Positions 8,225 through 16,734 of a stretch of 64,000 nucleotides of DNA are shown one piece after another. This stretch comes from Delftia tsuruhatensis NBRC 16741 (lineage in GTDB: Bacteria > Pseudomonadota > Gammaproteobacteria > Burkholderiales > Burkholderiaceae_C), in contig NZ_BCTO01000030.1 of assembly GCF_001571325.1 (NCBI RefSeq), forward strand, positions 1 through 64,000. Direction: 5' to 3'. Positions within the stretch are counted from its first letter, which is position 1, and each line of letters starts with the position of its first letter. A model generated the notes under the pieces. That model saw nothing but the letters and a program-made list of their open reading frames with translations. It made no database searches and was not told the DNA's origin. The translations under genes and the position numbers were made by a program.

Positions 8225-9073
8225 ATGTCTTGTGGCGTTCGGGTGATCGATTTGACTTCCAGCCTGGGCGGCCGCGCCCTGGCCAAGCTGGGCGTGGCCT
8301 ACGCCCCCGGCAAGCCGCGGGTTGCCGTGAGGCTGGCGGACTCGGAAAGCGCCCCTGTCATCGACTGGGGCGGACCTCCGGGGAGGGATGAGCCGCTGTG
8401 CGAGCCCTCGGCGCCGGGCGCCCTGGTACTACTGATCGGACCCGGCGCCGTGCATCAGGCCAGGGAATTGTTTCAGAGAGCATTGAATGAGGCCGTGCGT
8501 TGCGTACGCATTTTTATGATGCCAAGCGCCATCATGGAAGAAATAGCGCTCAAGCAAATGCGGATGCCGCACCATGAATCCATTCAGCTTTACCGATTAC
8601 CCGACAGCAGTTCAGAAACACTTTGGTTTGTTCTGATCGAAGAGCTGCAAAAGCTCTCAGCCCGATTTTCATCCGGTGACAACACCGATTCCAGAAAAAG
8701 AGAAGTTTCAATGTCAAGCAATCTGTCCCAATCCATGCAATCCATTATTTCCATCGAAGGCGCCATGGCGGCGGCCCTTGTGGACCATCAAAGCGGGATG
8801 TGCCTGGCCCAGGCCGGCAGCGGCGTGGATCTGGAGCTTGCTGCGGCAGGCAATACCCAGGTGGTGCGGGCCAAGCTCAAGACCATGGAGTCGCTGGGAC
8901 TGCGCAAGGGCATTGAAGATATTCTGATCACCCTGGGCGACCAATACCATTTGATCCGCCTCATCCCCAACAGCCCCGGGCTGTTTCTCTACCTGGTGCT
9001 GGACAAGGCCCGTGGCAACCTCGCCTTGGCCCGCTACAAGCTGACGGATATCGAGCGGTCGCTGAAGGTGTGA
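8225..9073 (+). CDS. Roadblock/LC7-like protein with long N-terminal extension
   Basis: The last 120 residues, from Met163 (codon at 8711), form a roadblock/LC7-like unit: 'QSIISIEGAMAAALVDHQSGMCLAQAG', two helices, then 'DQYHLIRLIPNSPGLFLYLVLDKARGNLALARYKL'. Proteins of this fold (MglB type) usually regulate small GTPases or scaffold signalling. The preceding 162 in-frame residues contain a hydrophobic strand (GALVLLIGPGAVHQARELF) and a helix near 140 but match nothing I know. The start at 8225 has no obvious ribosome site; ATG 8711 is preceded by AGAGAAG, so the real product may be only the 120-aa domain. A second roadblock gene lies at 16295-16699. Confidence 0.6.
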   Translation: MSCGVRVIDLTSSLGGRALAKLGVAYAPGKPRVAVRLADSESAPVIDWGGPPGRDEPLCEPSAPGALVLLIGPGAVHQARELFQRALNEAVRCVRIFMMPSAIMEEIALKQMRMPHHESIQLYRLPDSSSETLWFVLIEELQKLSARFSSGDNTDSRKREVSMSSNLSQSMQSIISIEGAMAAALVDHQSGMCLAQAGSGVDLELAAAGNTQVVRAKLKTMESLGLRKGIEDILITLGDQYHLIRLIPNSPGLFLYLVLDKARGNLALARYKLTDIERSLKV

Positions 9074-9182
9074 TCCTGGGACTGCGGGGTTTGGGCCGAG
9101 GCATGGCCGGCCCGGCCATCCGGCTGCCCACTCGGCTACCATCGGTGCCCCCATCCCCATGCAGTTTCCCTGGAAGGCCCTC

Positions 9183-9806
9183 ATGCTGCTGTACGCCGAT
9201 TCGCAATTCACCTCTCCCTATGCCCTGTCCGTGTTCGTGTCGCTGAAGGTCAAGGGGATTGACTTCGAGCTGCGCACGCTGGACCTTTCGGTGGGACAGA
9301 ACACCGGGGCGGACTATGTGGCGGCATCGCTCACGGCACGGGTGCCCACGCTGGTGGACGGCGATTTCAGCCTGTCGGAGTCGTCGGCGATTTCCGAGTA
9401 TCTGCAAGAGCGCTTTGGCGGCGCCCGGCTCTATCCCGAGGATGCGCAGGCGCGCGCCCGTGTGCGCCAGGTCCAGGCCTGGCTGCGCAGCGATCTGATG
9501 GCCTTGCGCTCGGAGCGCAGCACCGAGGTGGTGTTCTACCGCCCCACGCCCACGCCGCTGTCGGATGCGGGCCAAGCGGCGGCGCGCAAGCTGTTTTCGG
9601 TGGCCGGAGCCTTCATCCGCTCGGAGGGCGACCACATCGCCGGCCCGTGGTCGATTGCCGATGTGGACCTGGCGCTGATGCTCAACCGCCTGGTGCTCAA
9701 CGGCGACGCCGTGCCTGCGCTGCTGGCCGCCTATGCGCGCCGGCAGTGGCAGCACCCCGCCGTCCAGCAGTGGCTGGCCCTGCCGCGCCCGCCGCTGGCA
9801 GGCTGA
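9183..9806 (+). CDS. yfcF: Glutathione S-transferase, YfcF type
   Basis: 207 aa from ATG 9183, chosen for GGAAGG six bases upstream. It aligns along its length with E. coli YfcF: 'LYADSQFTSPYALSVFVSLKVKG', 'RVPTLVDGDFSLSESSAISEYL', 'ARVRQVQAWLRSDLMALRSERSTEVVF', 'WSIADVDLALMLNRLVLNGDAVP'. The N-terminal thioredoxin-like half carries the cis-Pro (VP) and the ESSAI glutathione-contact motif; the C-terminal half is helical. YfcF-type enzymes have glutathione transferase/peroxidase activity linked to oxidative stress. The preceding gene ends 109 bases earlier, so it may have its own promoter. Confidence 0.85.
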   Translation: MLLYADSQFTSPYALSVFVSLKVKGIDFELRTLDLSVGQNTGADYVAASLTARVPTLVDGDFSLSESSAISEYLQERFGGARLYPEDAQARARVRQVQAWLRSDLMALRSERSTEVVFYRPTPTPLSDAGQAAARKLFSVAGAFIRSEGDHIAGPWSIADVDLALMLNRLVLNGDAVPALLAAYARRQWQHPAVQQWLALPRPPLAG

Positions 9807-9829
9807 GCCCCCCGGGATATTGGCAAGCC

Positions 9830-10054
9830 ATGGACAGTCTTCTCTACATGGGCGTGCGGATCACGCCAGCATCACTGCCCAGCGATGTCACGCCCGGCGC
9901 CTGGCTGCCCCGCGCCACGCTGCTGGAGGTGGCCAGCGGCAAGGCCCTGGGAGCAGTCACCGAAGACCAGGGCTGCGACACGCGGCAGGAGGCCGATGCC
10001 CGTGCGCTGCGGCTGGGCAAGCGCCATGTGATGAAGGTACTGCACCAGGGATAA
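9830..10054 (+). CDS. Small conserved-looking hypothetical protein
   Basis: 74 aa starting MDSLLYMGVRITPASL, with a regular central stretch (ATLLEVASGKALGAVTEDQ) and a charged C-terminus (ARALRLGKRHVMKVL). It lies 23 bases after the GST stop and may be cotranscribed with it. No signal, membrane helix or known domain is seen. Support is the frame and codon pattern only; the ribosome site (CAAGCC) is weak. Confidence 0.4.
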   Translation: MDSLLYMGVRITPASLPSDVTPGAWLPRATLLEVASGKALGAVTEDQGCDTRQEADARALRLGKRHVMKVLHQG

Positions 10055-10087
10055 AGCGCCGGGGCGAAGGCCGCAGGCCCGCCCCTG

Positions 10088-10621
10088 TCAATCCATTTTC
10101 ACGGCCACCAGCTTCCATCCCATCAGGCCTTCGCGCCTGAAGACGAAGCCGCCCGGCTCGCCGCGCGGGTGCACGAAGACCTTGGACCAGCCCTGGTACT
10201 CCACGGAGTAGTCCTTGCGCGGCGGCCCGCCCTGGGTGTCCACGCCCACGCCTGCGGCGGCCACGTCCGTGGGTTTGCCGGGCTTGCCTTTTTCCAGCAT
10301 GAGCATGACGCCGTCGGGCGAGACCAGCGCCTCGGTGAACTGGCTGACCAGGCCCTGGGCCAGTTGCTGGCCAAAGCCGGCCAGGGGGTTGGAGGCTCTG
10401 TCGCCCGAGCCGCCCATCTGGGATTGCAGCCTGGCCATCATCTGGCCCTTGATGCTTTCGCGCAGCGCAGGGAAGTCCACGTAGCCGGAAAGGGCCTGGG
10501 CGTCGCGGCGCTCCACGGCCTTGCCGATCTGGTGCAGGGCGATATAGGGCGATGCATAGAGCAGTCCGGCCGCAGCCACGCAGAGGGCGGCCAGCGCACC
10601 GGCCAGTGTTTTGGGTTTCAT
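10088..10621 (-). CDS. DUF2939-family protein, membrane-anchored or periplasmic
   Basis: 177 aa from ATG 10621 (GAAAGAG upstream), with an N-terminal hydrophobic segment (LAGALAALCVAAAGLLYASPY) that is a signal or anchor. What follows is typical of DUF2939: 'SPYIALHQIGKAVERRDAQALSGYVDFPALRESIKGQMMARL', then 'WSKVFVHP...FVFRREGLMGWKLVAVKM' at the end. The family has no established function. It converges with the 74-aa gene. Confidence 0.75.
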   Translation of the reverse strand: MKPKTLAGALAALCVAAAGLLYASPYIALHQIGKAVERRDAQALSGYVDFPALRESIKGQMMARLQSQMGGSGDRASNPLAGFGQQLAQGLVSQFTEALVSPDGVMLMLEKGKPGKPTDVAAAGVGVDTQGGPPRKDYSVEYQGWSKVFVHPRGEPGGFVFRREGLMGWKLVAVKMD

Positions 10622-11063
10622 GGATCTCTTTCGTGAAAGCGTGCCAGCGGCCACGCGCAAACGCGGATTCTAGGCGGGCCCGTCCGGCGCGCGGCGCCGG
10701 CCAGGGACGGCCCCGGGCACAGGCCGTCTCTTCCTGCCGCAGCAATGGGCAGAGAACCCCTATCAGGCCAGGGCGAATACCTGAAAAGCTGGTATTGCCT
10801 GCTCCATCCGATTCATACTATAGTTTGTAACAAATAGTTTACAAACCAATACAACATGGATCGCCATTGGCCACGCAGGCCATCGGCAAGCCAGCATCGC
10901 CGTTTCCGGGTGCCTGTGAGCCTTTGTGCAGACCGGGCATTTACCGTGAATGAAATCTCATTTTCACGACCGAGTTCTTTTTGCGAGAGATGTGAGCCAT
11001 CACGGGGCGGCCTGACAACGCGAGTACCCACCAACCATCCGCAATGCATGCAAAGGACGCAGT
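10622..11063. other. Divergent intergenic region upstream of the chemoreceptor
   Basis: 442 bases without a convincing gene. It holds an AT-rich centre with the palindrome at 10823-10846. A 71-codon frame at 10856-11071 has no ribosome site and overlaps the next start, so I do not call it. AAGGA at 11053-11057 is the likely ribosome site of the receptor. Confidence 0.5.
10823..10846. promoter_or_regulatory. Perfect inverted repeat GTTTGTAA-N8-TTACAAAC
   Basis: Eight-base arms (10823-10830, 10839-10846) around CAAATAGT, about 220 bases upstream of the chemoreceptor start and 200 upstream of the DUF2939 start. It looks like the site of a dimeric repressor (GntR- or TetR-like geometry). No matching regulator gene is adjacent. 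Confidence 0.45.
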
Positions 11064-12671
11064 ATGAATAATTTCAAGTTATCGACTCGCCTGACCGCCT
11101 TGATTGGTTTTCTCTCACTGCTCATGATCGTGATCGGCGCTTTCGGGCTTTATGGAATCAGCGAGTCCAACCGCCGATTCAAGGTGGTCTATGAAGAGCG
11201 CCTGGTCGCACTGGGCGATCTGCTGGAAGTGCAGCGCCTGCTGCTGCGCAACCGCAATGCGGTCTCGGGCGCCATTGCCGTGCACCTGCCCGAATACACG
11301 CAGCAAAAGCAGCAGGAGATACAGACCAACATCAACGACGTGAACAAGGCCTGGGCCTCGTTCCGCCAGACCCGGATGACAGAGGAAGAGGCGCAGCTGG
11401 CCGACCGCTTCGAGGCCGTGCGCGCGCTGTTCCTGCAGGGCTTTCTGAAGCCGGCCCAGCAGGCGCTGCTGTCCGGTGACCTGGAGCTGGCCCGGCAGCT
11501 GCTGATCGACAAGGACGAGGCGCTGTACGCGCCGCTGCGTGATGTGATCGTGCAGCTGACCGCGCTGCAGACCCGCGTCGCCAAGGAGGAATACGAGGCC
11601 GCGCAATCGCTGTACCAGGTGATTTTTGCGGTGGCCGTGGGCTCCATCATCGGGGGCGTGCTGCTGGGAGTGCTGCTGGGCTGGTCCATCATCCGCAACA
11701 TGGCGCGGTCGCTGCGACAGGCCATCCATACGGCCGATGCCGTGGCGGCGGGAGACCTGACGCGGCACATCGATGTGCGCGGCAAGGACGAGGTGTCCAT
11801 GCTGCTGCGCGCACTGCAGACCATGCAGGAGGGGCTGCGCGGCGTGGTGCGCCAGGTGCACCAGGGATCGGTCAGCGTGGCGGCGGCCAGCGGGCAGATC
11901 GCGCAGGCCAACCAGGACCTGTCCTCGCGCACCGAAAGCCAGGCCAGCGCGCTGCAGCAGACGGCAGCCTCCATGGAGCAGCTCAGCTCCACCGTGCGCC
12001 AGAACGCCGACAACGCGCAGATGGCCAACCAGCTGGCCCTGGGCGCCTCCACCGTGGCCGAGCAGGGCGGCGAAGTCGTGCGGCAGGTGGTCGATACCAT
12101 GCGCGGCATCAGCGAATCGAGCCGGCAGATCGCCGACATCATCAACGTGATCGATGGCATTGCCTTCCAGACCAACATCCTGGCGTTGAACGCGGCCGTG
12201 GAAGCGGCACGCGCCGGCGAACAGGGCCGAGGCTTTGCCGTGGTGGCCACCGAGGTGCGCGGCCTGGCCAGCCGCAGTGCCGAGGCCGCCAAGCAGATCA
12301 AGCAGCTCATCACCGACAGCACCAGCCGCGTGCACAACGGCAGCGCGCTGGCCGACCAGGCCGGCACGACCATGGCCGAGGTGGTGGACGCCATACGCCG
12401 CGTGACGGACCTGATGGGCGAGATCAGCGCCGCCAGTTCCGAGCAAAGCTCGGGCGTGGCCCAGATCGGCCAGGCGGTCACGCAGATGGACCAGGCCACC
12501 CAGCAGAACTCGGCACTGGTGGAGGAGATGGCCGCCGCGGCCTCCAGCCTGCGCGGCCAGGCCGGCGATCTGGTGCGCACGGTGGGCGCCTTCAAGCTGG
12601 AGGCGGCAAGCGGCCATCAGCATGCCGCCGTGGAGCTGCAGCGCAGGCAGCCCATGCTGGCAGCAGGCTGA
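11064..12671 (+). CDS. Methyl-accepting chemotaxis protein with four-helix-bundle sensor
   Basis: 535 aa. TM1 is at about 10-32 ([20 protein letters not shown]). A periplasmic 4HB_MCP domain (33-190) has the typical 'R.....N......I......YT' helices. TM2 is at about 192-213 ([20 protein letters not shown]), followed by HAMP (to about 265) and a full MCP signalling domain. The hairpin tip is [20 protein letters not shown], and Gln/Glu methylation helices precede and follow it. There is no C-terminal CheR-docking pentapeptide. The Tsr/Tar-like layout suggests the flagellar chemotaxis pathway; the ligand cannot be told. It stands alone, converging on the diguanylate cyclase gene. Confidence 0.92.
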   Translation: MNNFKLSTRLTALIGFLSLLMIVIGAFGLYGISESNRRFKVVYEERLVALGDLLEVQRLLLRNRNAVSGAIAVHLPEYTQQKQQEIQTNINDVNKAWASFRQTRMTEEEAQLADRFEAVRALFLQGFLKPAQQALLSGDLELARQLLIDKDEALYAPLRDVIVQLTALQTRVAKEEYEAAQSLYQVIFAVAVGSIIGGVLLGVLLGWSIIRNMARSLRQAIHTADAVAAGDLTRHIDVRGKDEVSMLLRALQTMQEGLRGVVRQVHQGSVSVAAASGQIAQANQDLSSRTESQASALQQTAASMEQLSSTVRQNADNAQMANQLALGASTVAEQGGEVVRQVVDTMRGISESSRQIADIINVIDGIAFQTNILALNAAVEAARAGEQGRGFAVVATEVRGLASRSAEAAKQIKQLITDSTSRVHNGSALADQAGTTMAEVVDAIRRVTDLMGEISAASSEQSSGVAQIGQAVTQMDQATQQNSALVEEMAAAASSLRGQAGDLVRTVGAFKLEAASGHQHAAVELQRRQPMLAAG

Positions 12672-12774
12672 GACGGAAAGAAACAAGAGCGAAGAGCGCG
12701 CGCGAGAAGCCGCCAGACAGGCCAGAGCAAGGCAGCAACAGGCCCTGGCCGCCGGACCAGTGCCTGCGGCTAGC

Positions 12775-13806
12775 TCAATGCAGCGCGGTGCCCCTGGCGC
12801 CGCGGCTGCGTGCCATCTTGACGCGGTACATGGCCGCATCGGCCTTTTGCAGCGCGTCGTCGGCGTCAATGGAGTCCGGCCGCAGGCAGACCACGCCCAC
12901 GCTGGCGCCGCCGTAGTCCAGCGTCTTGCCATCGGGCAGCTCGACCTTCATGACCGAGGCCTCCGACAGGCGCTGCTGCAGGTCGCGCGATACGGCGTCG
13001 GCCTCGCTGCCGAACAGCGGGCCCACGCCGATGAAGACGAACTCGTCACCGCCGAAGCGCGCCAGCATGTCGGCGCTGCGCAGATGGGAGGACAGGCGCT
13101 CTCCCATGGCGCGCAGCAGTGCGTCGCCGGCCTCGTGGCCGTGCTCGTCGTTCACGTTCTTGAAGCGGTCCAGGTCGATGAAGCCCACCACCACGCATTC
13201 CTGGCTGCGTGCGCAGCGCGCAATCAGCCGGCCCAGCTCGTCGGTGAGGCAGCGCCGGTTGGGCAGGCCGGTCAGCGGGTCCAGCAAGGCCAGTGCCGCC
13301 AGCTCCTGGTTGGCCTTGCTCAGGCTGGTGATGAGCTGCTCGCGCTCCACGCGCTCGGCGATGAGGTTGGCGAACAGGCGCAGCAGGCCCTGGGCCTCGG
13401 TGCTCAACGCCTGGGAGGTCTTGCTGGCCGCGCACAGCGTGCCGTAGAGCTGGCCGTCGGAAAAGCGTACCGGGGCGCTGGCGTAGGTGCGAATGCCCAG
13501 TTCACGCGCGGCCTCGGAGTCGCCCCAGCAGGCACCGACATCGGGCGTGTACATGCGGCCTTCGTCCAGGGCGCGCTTGCACAGCGTGTCGCCCCAGGGG
13601 ACGACCAGGCCTTCGGGAATCTGCATCTCGCTCGCGTTGCGCGCGTACAGCACGCGCTGCTGGCCCTGTTCTTCGTTGATGGTGGTGAGATAGGTGGACT
13701 CCAGATGCGTACTCTCTTCGAGCATTTGCAGCAGGGGCCGCGTCAACTCTTCCAGAGAATGCGCCTGGGTCACGGACTGGGACAGGCGCTGGACAAGGGA
13801 CTCCAT
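12775..13806 (-). CDS. Diguanylate cyclase, GAF-GGDEF
   Basis: 343 aa from ATG 13806 (GAGAGG upstream; the in-frame extension to 13965 is not needed). A GAF domain covers about 5-155 (YLTTINEEQGQQRVLYARN...SAPVRFSDGQLYGTLCAAS). A helix (ERVEREQLITSLSKANQELAAL) joins it to the GGDEF domain at about 175-343. The active-site loop is intact (RFGGDEF) and an inhibitory I-site RSAD sits five residues before it, so the enzyme should make c-di-GMP from two GTP under product feedback. The GAF domain presumably binds a small cytoplasmic signal. There is no membrane segment. It is the only GGDEF gene in the window and the nearest one to the siaABC set. Confidence 0.92.
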   Translation of the reverse strand: MESLVQRLSQSVTQAHSLEELTRPLLQMLEESTHLESTYLTTINEEQGQQRVLYARNASEMQIPEGLVVPWGDTLCKRALDEGRMYTPDVGACWGDSEAARELGIRTYASAPVRFSDGQLYGTLCAASKTSQALSTEAQGLLRLFANLIAERVEREQLITSLSKANQELAALALLDPLTGLPNRRCLTDELGRLIARCARSQECVVVGFIDLDRFKNVNDEHGHEAGDALLRAMGERLSSHLRSADMLARFGGDEFVFIGVGPLFGSEADAVSRDLQQRLSEASVMKVELPDGKTLDYGGASVGVVCLRPDSIDADDALQKADAAMYRVKMARSRGARGTALH

Positions 13807-13974
13807 GAAATACCTCTCGAAATGACGACGGAAGCAGACTGCCCGCGCGCCTGATGAGGGAATGGGAAGGCAGGCGGGCCGGCACCAATTTGGGGATTGT
13901 GACCCGGCCAGACGCAGGCGGGAAGCATCCCGGCCGCGCTGCAGGCCGACAAGCCTGCGCGCCACGCGCCGCTG

Positions 13975-15426
13975 TCAGCAGGCCGACACAGGCGGCCATA
14001 TCACCTGCACGCGCAGGCCGCCCAGCGTGGGCGAGCGGTCGAGCAGCAGGCGTGCTCCATGCCGCTGGGCAATGGTCTGCACGATGGCCAGGCCCAGTCC
14101 GCTGCCCTGCGCCTGCTGGCCCGCAGAAGCCGCTGAAGGCCCGCGCACAAAGCGCCGCAGCACCAGTTCGCGCTCGCTTTCGGCAATGCCGGGGCCCGAG
14201 TCCTCGACCACCAGCGCGCGGCCCTGGGCATCGCTGCGCCAGCCCACATCGACGCGGCCGCCTTGCGGAACGTACTTGATGGCGTTGTCCAGCAGGTTGC
14301 GCACCAGCATCTGCAAGGCCTGTGCGTCGCCCGCCACGGCAAAGGACTGCCGCAGATGCGGGGACTCGCTCAGGCCCATGTCCAGGCCGTGCTGCTGGGC
14401 CGCCACGGCCTGGTCCGCCAGGGCCTGCTCTACCACCTCGCGCAGGTCCACGTCGGCAGGTGCGGCCGTGGCAGCGCCGTGCTGCCCCTGCATGCCTTGC
14501 GGGCCTGGGGCCGTGCCTTGTACCGTGCCTTGGGCTTCCTGCCGCGCCAATGTCAACAATTGTTCGACGAGCCGTGTGGCCCGGTCTATGCCGGCCGAAA
14601 GACGCTGCACGGCCTCGTCATGCGCGGCCGCATCGGGCGCGCGCTGCAAGGCCACCAGTTGCAGCTTGAGCGCGGCCAGCGGAGAGCGCAGCTCGTGCGC
14701 GGCGTCGGCCACGAAGTGCTGCTGCGCCTCGAAGGCCTGGCCCACGCGCTGCAGCAGCGCGTTGAGCTCGGCCACCAGGGGCCGCACCTCGTCGGGCAGG
14801 CCCTCGGCAGGCACGGGGGCCAGGTCCTGCGGGCGGCGCGCGGCCAGCTCGCGGCGCACGCGCTGCACGGGCGCCAGCGAACTGCGCACCACCCACCACA
14901 CGGCCAGCGCCAGCACGGGCGCCAGCAAGGCGATGGGCAGCAGGCTTTGCCAGGCGGCATCGCGCGCCAGCGTGCGGCGCACGCGCATGTCCTGCGCCAC
15001 CTGGATCACCTGCGAGCGCGTCTGCAGCGAGAACACGCGGTAGACGGTGCCGCGCGCGGGCACATCGGCAAAGCCCAGCACGGCCATCTGCGGCAATGCC
15101 GCACCCAGCGCGGACTCGAAAATGCGCAGGCCCTCGTTGGTCCAGACCTGGACGATGAATTCGTGGTTCTCATCCTCGGGCGGCGTGCCCTGGGGCCTGC
15201 CGCGCGCATCCACCGGCAGGCCGGCGCGCAGCGCGAAGGCGGTCTGCTGCATCTGGTAGTCGAACAAGGTGTCGGTCTGCAGCAGCGCGTTGCGGTAGGC
15301 CAGCAGGCCCTGCAGCAGCGCGGTGAGCACGATGGCCGCCCCCAGGAACAGGAGCAGCCGCGTGCCCAGTGCGCCGGGCAGGCGGCCGCGCAGCCGGGCG
15401 ATGACAGAGGAAGCCGGCGCCGTCAT
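13975..15426 (-). CDS. qseC: Two-component sensor histidine kinase, QseC/PmrB type
   Basis: 483 aa. TM1 is at about 22-44 (TRLLLFLGAAIVLTALLQGLL), followed by a periplasmic 2CSK-like sensor of about 120 residues, TM2 (LLPIALLAPVLALAVWWVV) and a HAMP-like linker. HisKA carries the phosphoacceptor in 'ADAAHELRSPLAALKLQ'. HATPase has N-box 'LLDNAIKY', 'DSGPGI' and 'GSGLGLAIV'. A Gly/Gln-rich insertion (TVQGTAPGPQGMQGQHG) splits the kinase core between HisKA and HATPase. The start overlaps the regulator stop by ATGA, so the two are translationally coupled. Assignment to QseC rather than another OmpR-family partner is by overall resemblance. Confidence 0.85.
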   Translation of the reverse strand: MTAPASSVIARLRGRLPGALGTRLLLFLGAAIVLTALLQGLLAYRNALLQTDTLFDYQMQQTAFALRAGLPVDARGRPQGTPPEDENHEFIVQVWTNEGLRIFESALGAALPQMAVLGFADVPARGTVYRVFSLQTRSQVIQVAQDMRVRRTLARDAAWQSLLPIALLAPVLALAVWWVVRSSLAPVQRVRRELAARRPQDLAPVPAEGLPDEVRPLVAELNALLQRVGQAFEAQQHFVADAAHELRSPLAALKLQLVALQRAPDAAAHDEAVQRLSAGIDRATRLVEQLLTLARQEAQGTVQGTAPGPQGMQGQHGAATAAPADVDLREVVEQALADQAVAAQQHGLDMGLSESPHLRQSFAVAGDAQALQMLVRNLLDNAIKYVPQGGRVDVGWRSDAQGRALVVEDSGPGIAESERELVLRRFVRGPSAASAGQQAQGSGLGLAIVQTIAQRHGARLLLDRSPTLGGLRVQVIWPPVSAC

Positions 15427-16097
15427 GGCTTGGGCACCATGTAGCCCACGCCGCGCACATTGAGGATCAGCCCCGCGCCCAGCTTCTTGCGCAGGCCGTG
15501 GATGTAGACCTCGATGGCGTTGCTGCTGACCTCGTCGCCCCAGCCGTAGAGCTTGTCCTCGATCTGCTGGCGCGACAGCGTGCTGCCCGGGCGCGCCAGC
15601 AGCGTCTCCAGCACCGCCCATTCGCGGCCGGAAAGCACCACGTCGCGCCCCTCGACACTGGCCTCGCGCGTGGCGGGATTGAGCCGCACGCCTTCGCGCT
15701 CGTACAGCGGATCCATTGCGCCCGACGCCCGGCGCGCCAGCGCACGCAGCCGCGCGAGCAGCTCGTCCAGGTCATAGGGTTTGACCACGTAGTCGTCGGC
15801 CCCCGCATCCAGCCCGGCAATGCGGTCGCGCACGGCATCGCGCGCCGTGGCCACCAGCACCGGCGTGCGGTCGCGGCGCCCGCGCAGGCGGCGCAGCACC
15901 TGCAAACCGTCCTGCCCCGGCAGGCCCAGGTCCAGCAGCACCATGTCATAGCCATGGCCGCCACCCGGGCCGGGGCACAGGGCCGCATCGGCCTGCAGGC
16001 CGTCACGGACCCAGTCCACCGCATGGCCCTCGCCGCGCAGCAGGGTCTGCACGGCCTCGCCGATCATGGCGTCATCTTCGACAAGCAGTAAGCGCAT
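15423..16097 (-). CDS. qseB: Two-component response regulator, OmpR/QseB type
   Basis: 224 aa. The receiver (1-120) has acidic pocket residues 'VEDD', the phosphoacceptor in 'MVLLDLGLPG' and Lys in 'VVKPYD'. The winged-helix output domain (130-224) ends 'SSNAIEVYIHGLRKKLG...LNVRGVGYMVPK'. A Gly-rich insertion in the receiver (CPGPGGGHGYD) is longer than usual. It is the first gene of the operon with the kinase. No target genes lie beside it. Confidence 0.9.
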   Translation of the reverse strand: MRLLLVEDDAMIGEAVQTLLRGEGHAVDWVRDGLQADAALCPGPGGGHGYDMVLLDLGLPGQDGLQVLRRLRGRRDRTPVLVATARDAVRDRIAGLDAGADDYVVKPYDLDELLARLRALARRASGAMDPLYEREGVRLNPATREASVEGRDVVLSGREWAVLETLLARPGSTLSRQQIEDKLYGWGDEVSSNAIEVYIHGLRKKLGAGLILNVRGVGYMVPKP

Positions 16098-16229
16098 GGC
16101 AGAAGAATAGCTCCCTGCAAGGCTGGCTCAGTTCTGAGGCACATGCCGCCCGAAACTGGCGCGCTCAAACGTCAGGGACAGCGAGCAAGGGCCTAAGCCG
16201 GCCGCGCCGCCCCGCCGCGAGGCTGTCGT

Positions 16230-16286
16230 CCCCCTCCTTCGCGAAGCGATTAGAGAGGGGGAAGGCGCGCAGCGACTCAGGGGGTG
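16230..16286. repeat. Intergenic palindromic repeat, copy 1
   Basis: CCCCCTCCTTCGCGAAGCGA, then a short spacer and AGAGAGGGGG form a stem. This is followed by AAGGCGCGCAGCGACTCAGG and GGGTG. It ends 8 bases beyond the roadblock-gene stop (minus strand). The second copy is at 32834-32885 in the same orientation. Related sequences are frequent between genes of Comamonadaceae. Confidence 0.8.
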
Positions 16287-16294
16287 AGCGGCGG

Positions 16295-16699
16295 TCACAC
16301 CGCCGCTTCAATCTTCGGCATGGCCATGCGGGCCTTGGTCAGCGCCATGCCCAGGTTGGCCGTGCGCCGGCAGACGAAGACGGCCACGTAGTCGGGCATG
16401 AGCTTGCCGCGCAGGAAGACGTGGATGAGGTTGTCGCTGTTGACGATGAGTTCCTGGAAGTAGTGGTGGCCGTCGTCCTTGAGGCCGCGCGACTTCTTGA
16501 ACAGGCTCTCGATCATCGAGACGTTGGGGCCGTTGAACAGGTCGGCCGTGGCAGCGGCCACGAGATCGATGACTTCGCGCGGATGCGAGTCCACCGTGCG
16601 GATGGCCAGCAGCATGCCGGAGGCGGCATCCACATAGCCGATGGCCAGACATTCGGGCACCGAACCGGCCACCTCGCTCAAAACGTTATCCAGGCTCAT
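16295..16699 (-). CDS. Roadblock/LC7-like protein, partner of the ABC-phosphatase fusion
   Basis: 134 aa from ATG 16699, with AAAGGAAAG upstream. The fold signature is 'VPECLAIGYVDAASGMLLAI', two helices (EVIDLVAAATADLFNG, SMIESLFKKSRGL), then 'YFQELIVNSDNLIHVFLRGKLMPDYVAVFVCRR' and a C-terminal helix. It is similar in plan to the roadblock domain at 8711-9073. The gene starts 35 bases after the stop of the ABC-ATPase/phosphatase gene on the same strand, so the two are very likely one operon. Roadblock proteins commonly act as dimeric regulators of nucleotide-binding proteins; here the ABC ATPase is the obvious candidate partner (inference). Confidence 0.75.
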   Translation of the reverse strand: MSLDNVLSEVAGSVPECLAIGYVDAASGMLLAIRTVDSHPREVIDLVAAATADLFNGPNVSMIESLFKKSRGLKDDGHHYFQELIVNSDNLIHVFLRGKLMPDYVAVFVCRRTANLGMALTKARMAMPKIEAAV

Positions 16700-16734
16700 T
16701 GCAGCTTTCCTTTTTTGTGAATGGATGTGATCGG

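Noticed and set aside
10856..11071. 71-codon frame just after the 10823-10846 palindrome
   Set aside because: No ribosome site, Arg/Ser-rich, and it runs into the chemoreceptor start; more likely leader or intergenic DNA.
16230..16286. Repeat considered as part of a CRISPR array or IS end
   Set aside because: Only two dispersed copies 16.6 kb apart, no spacer periodicity, no transposase gene and no target duplication seen.
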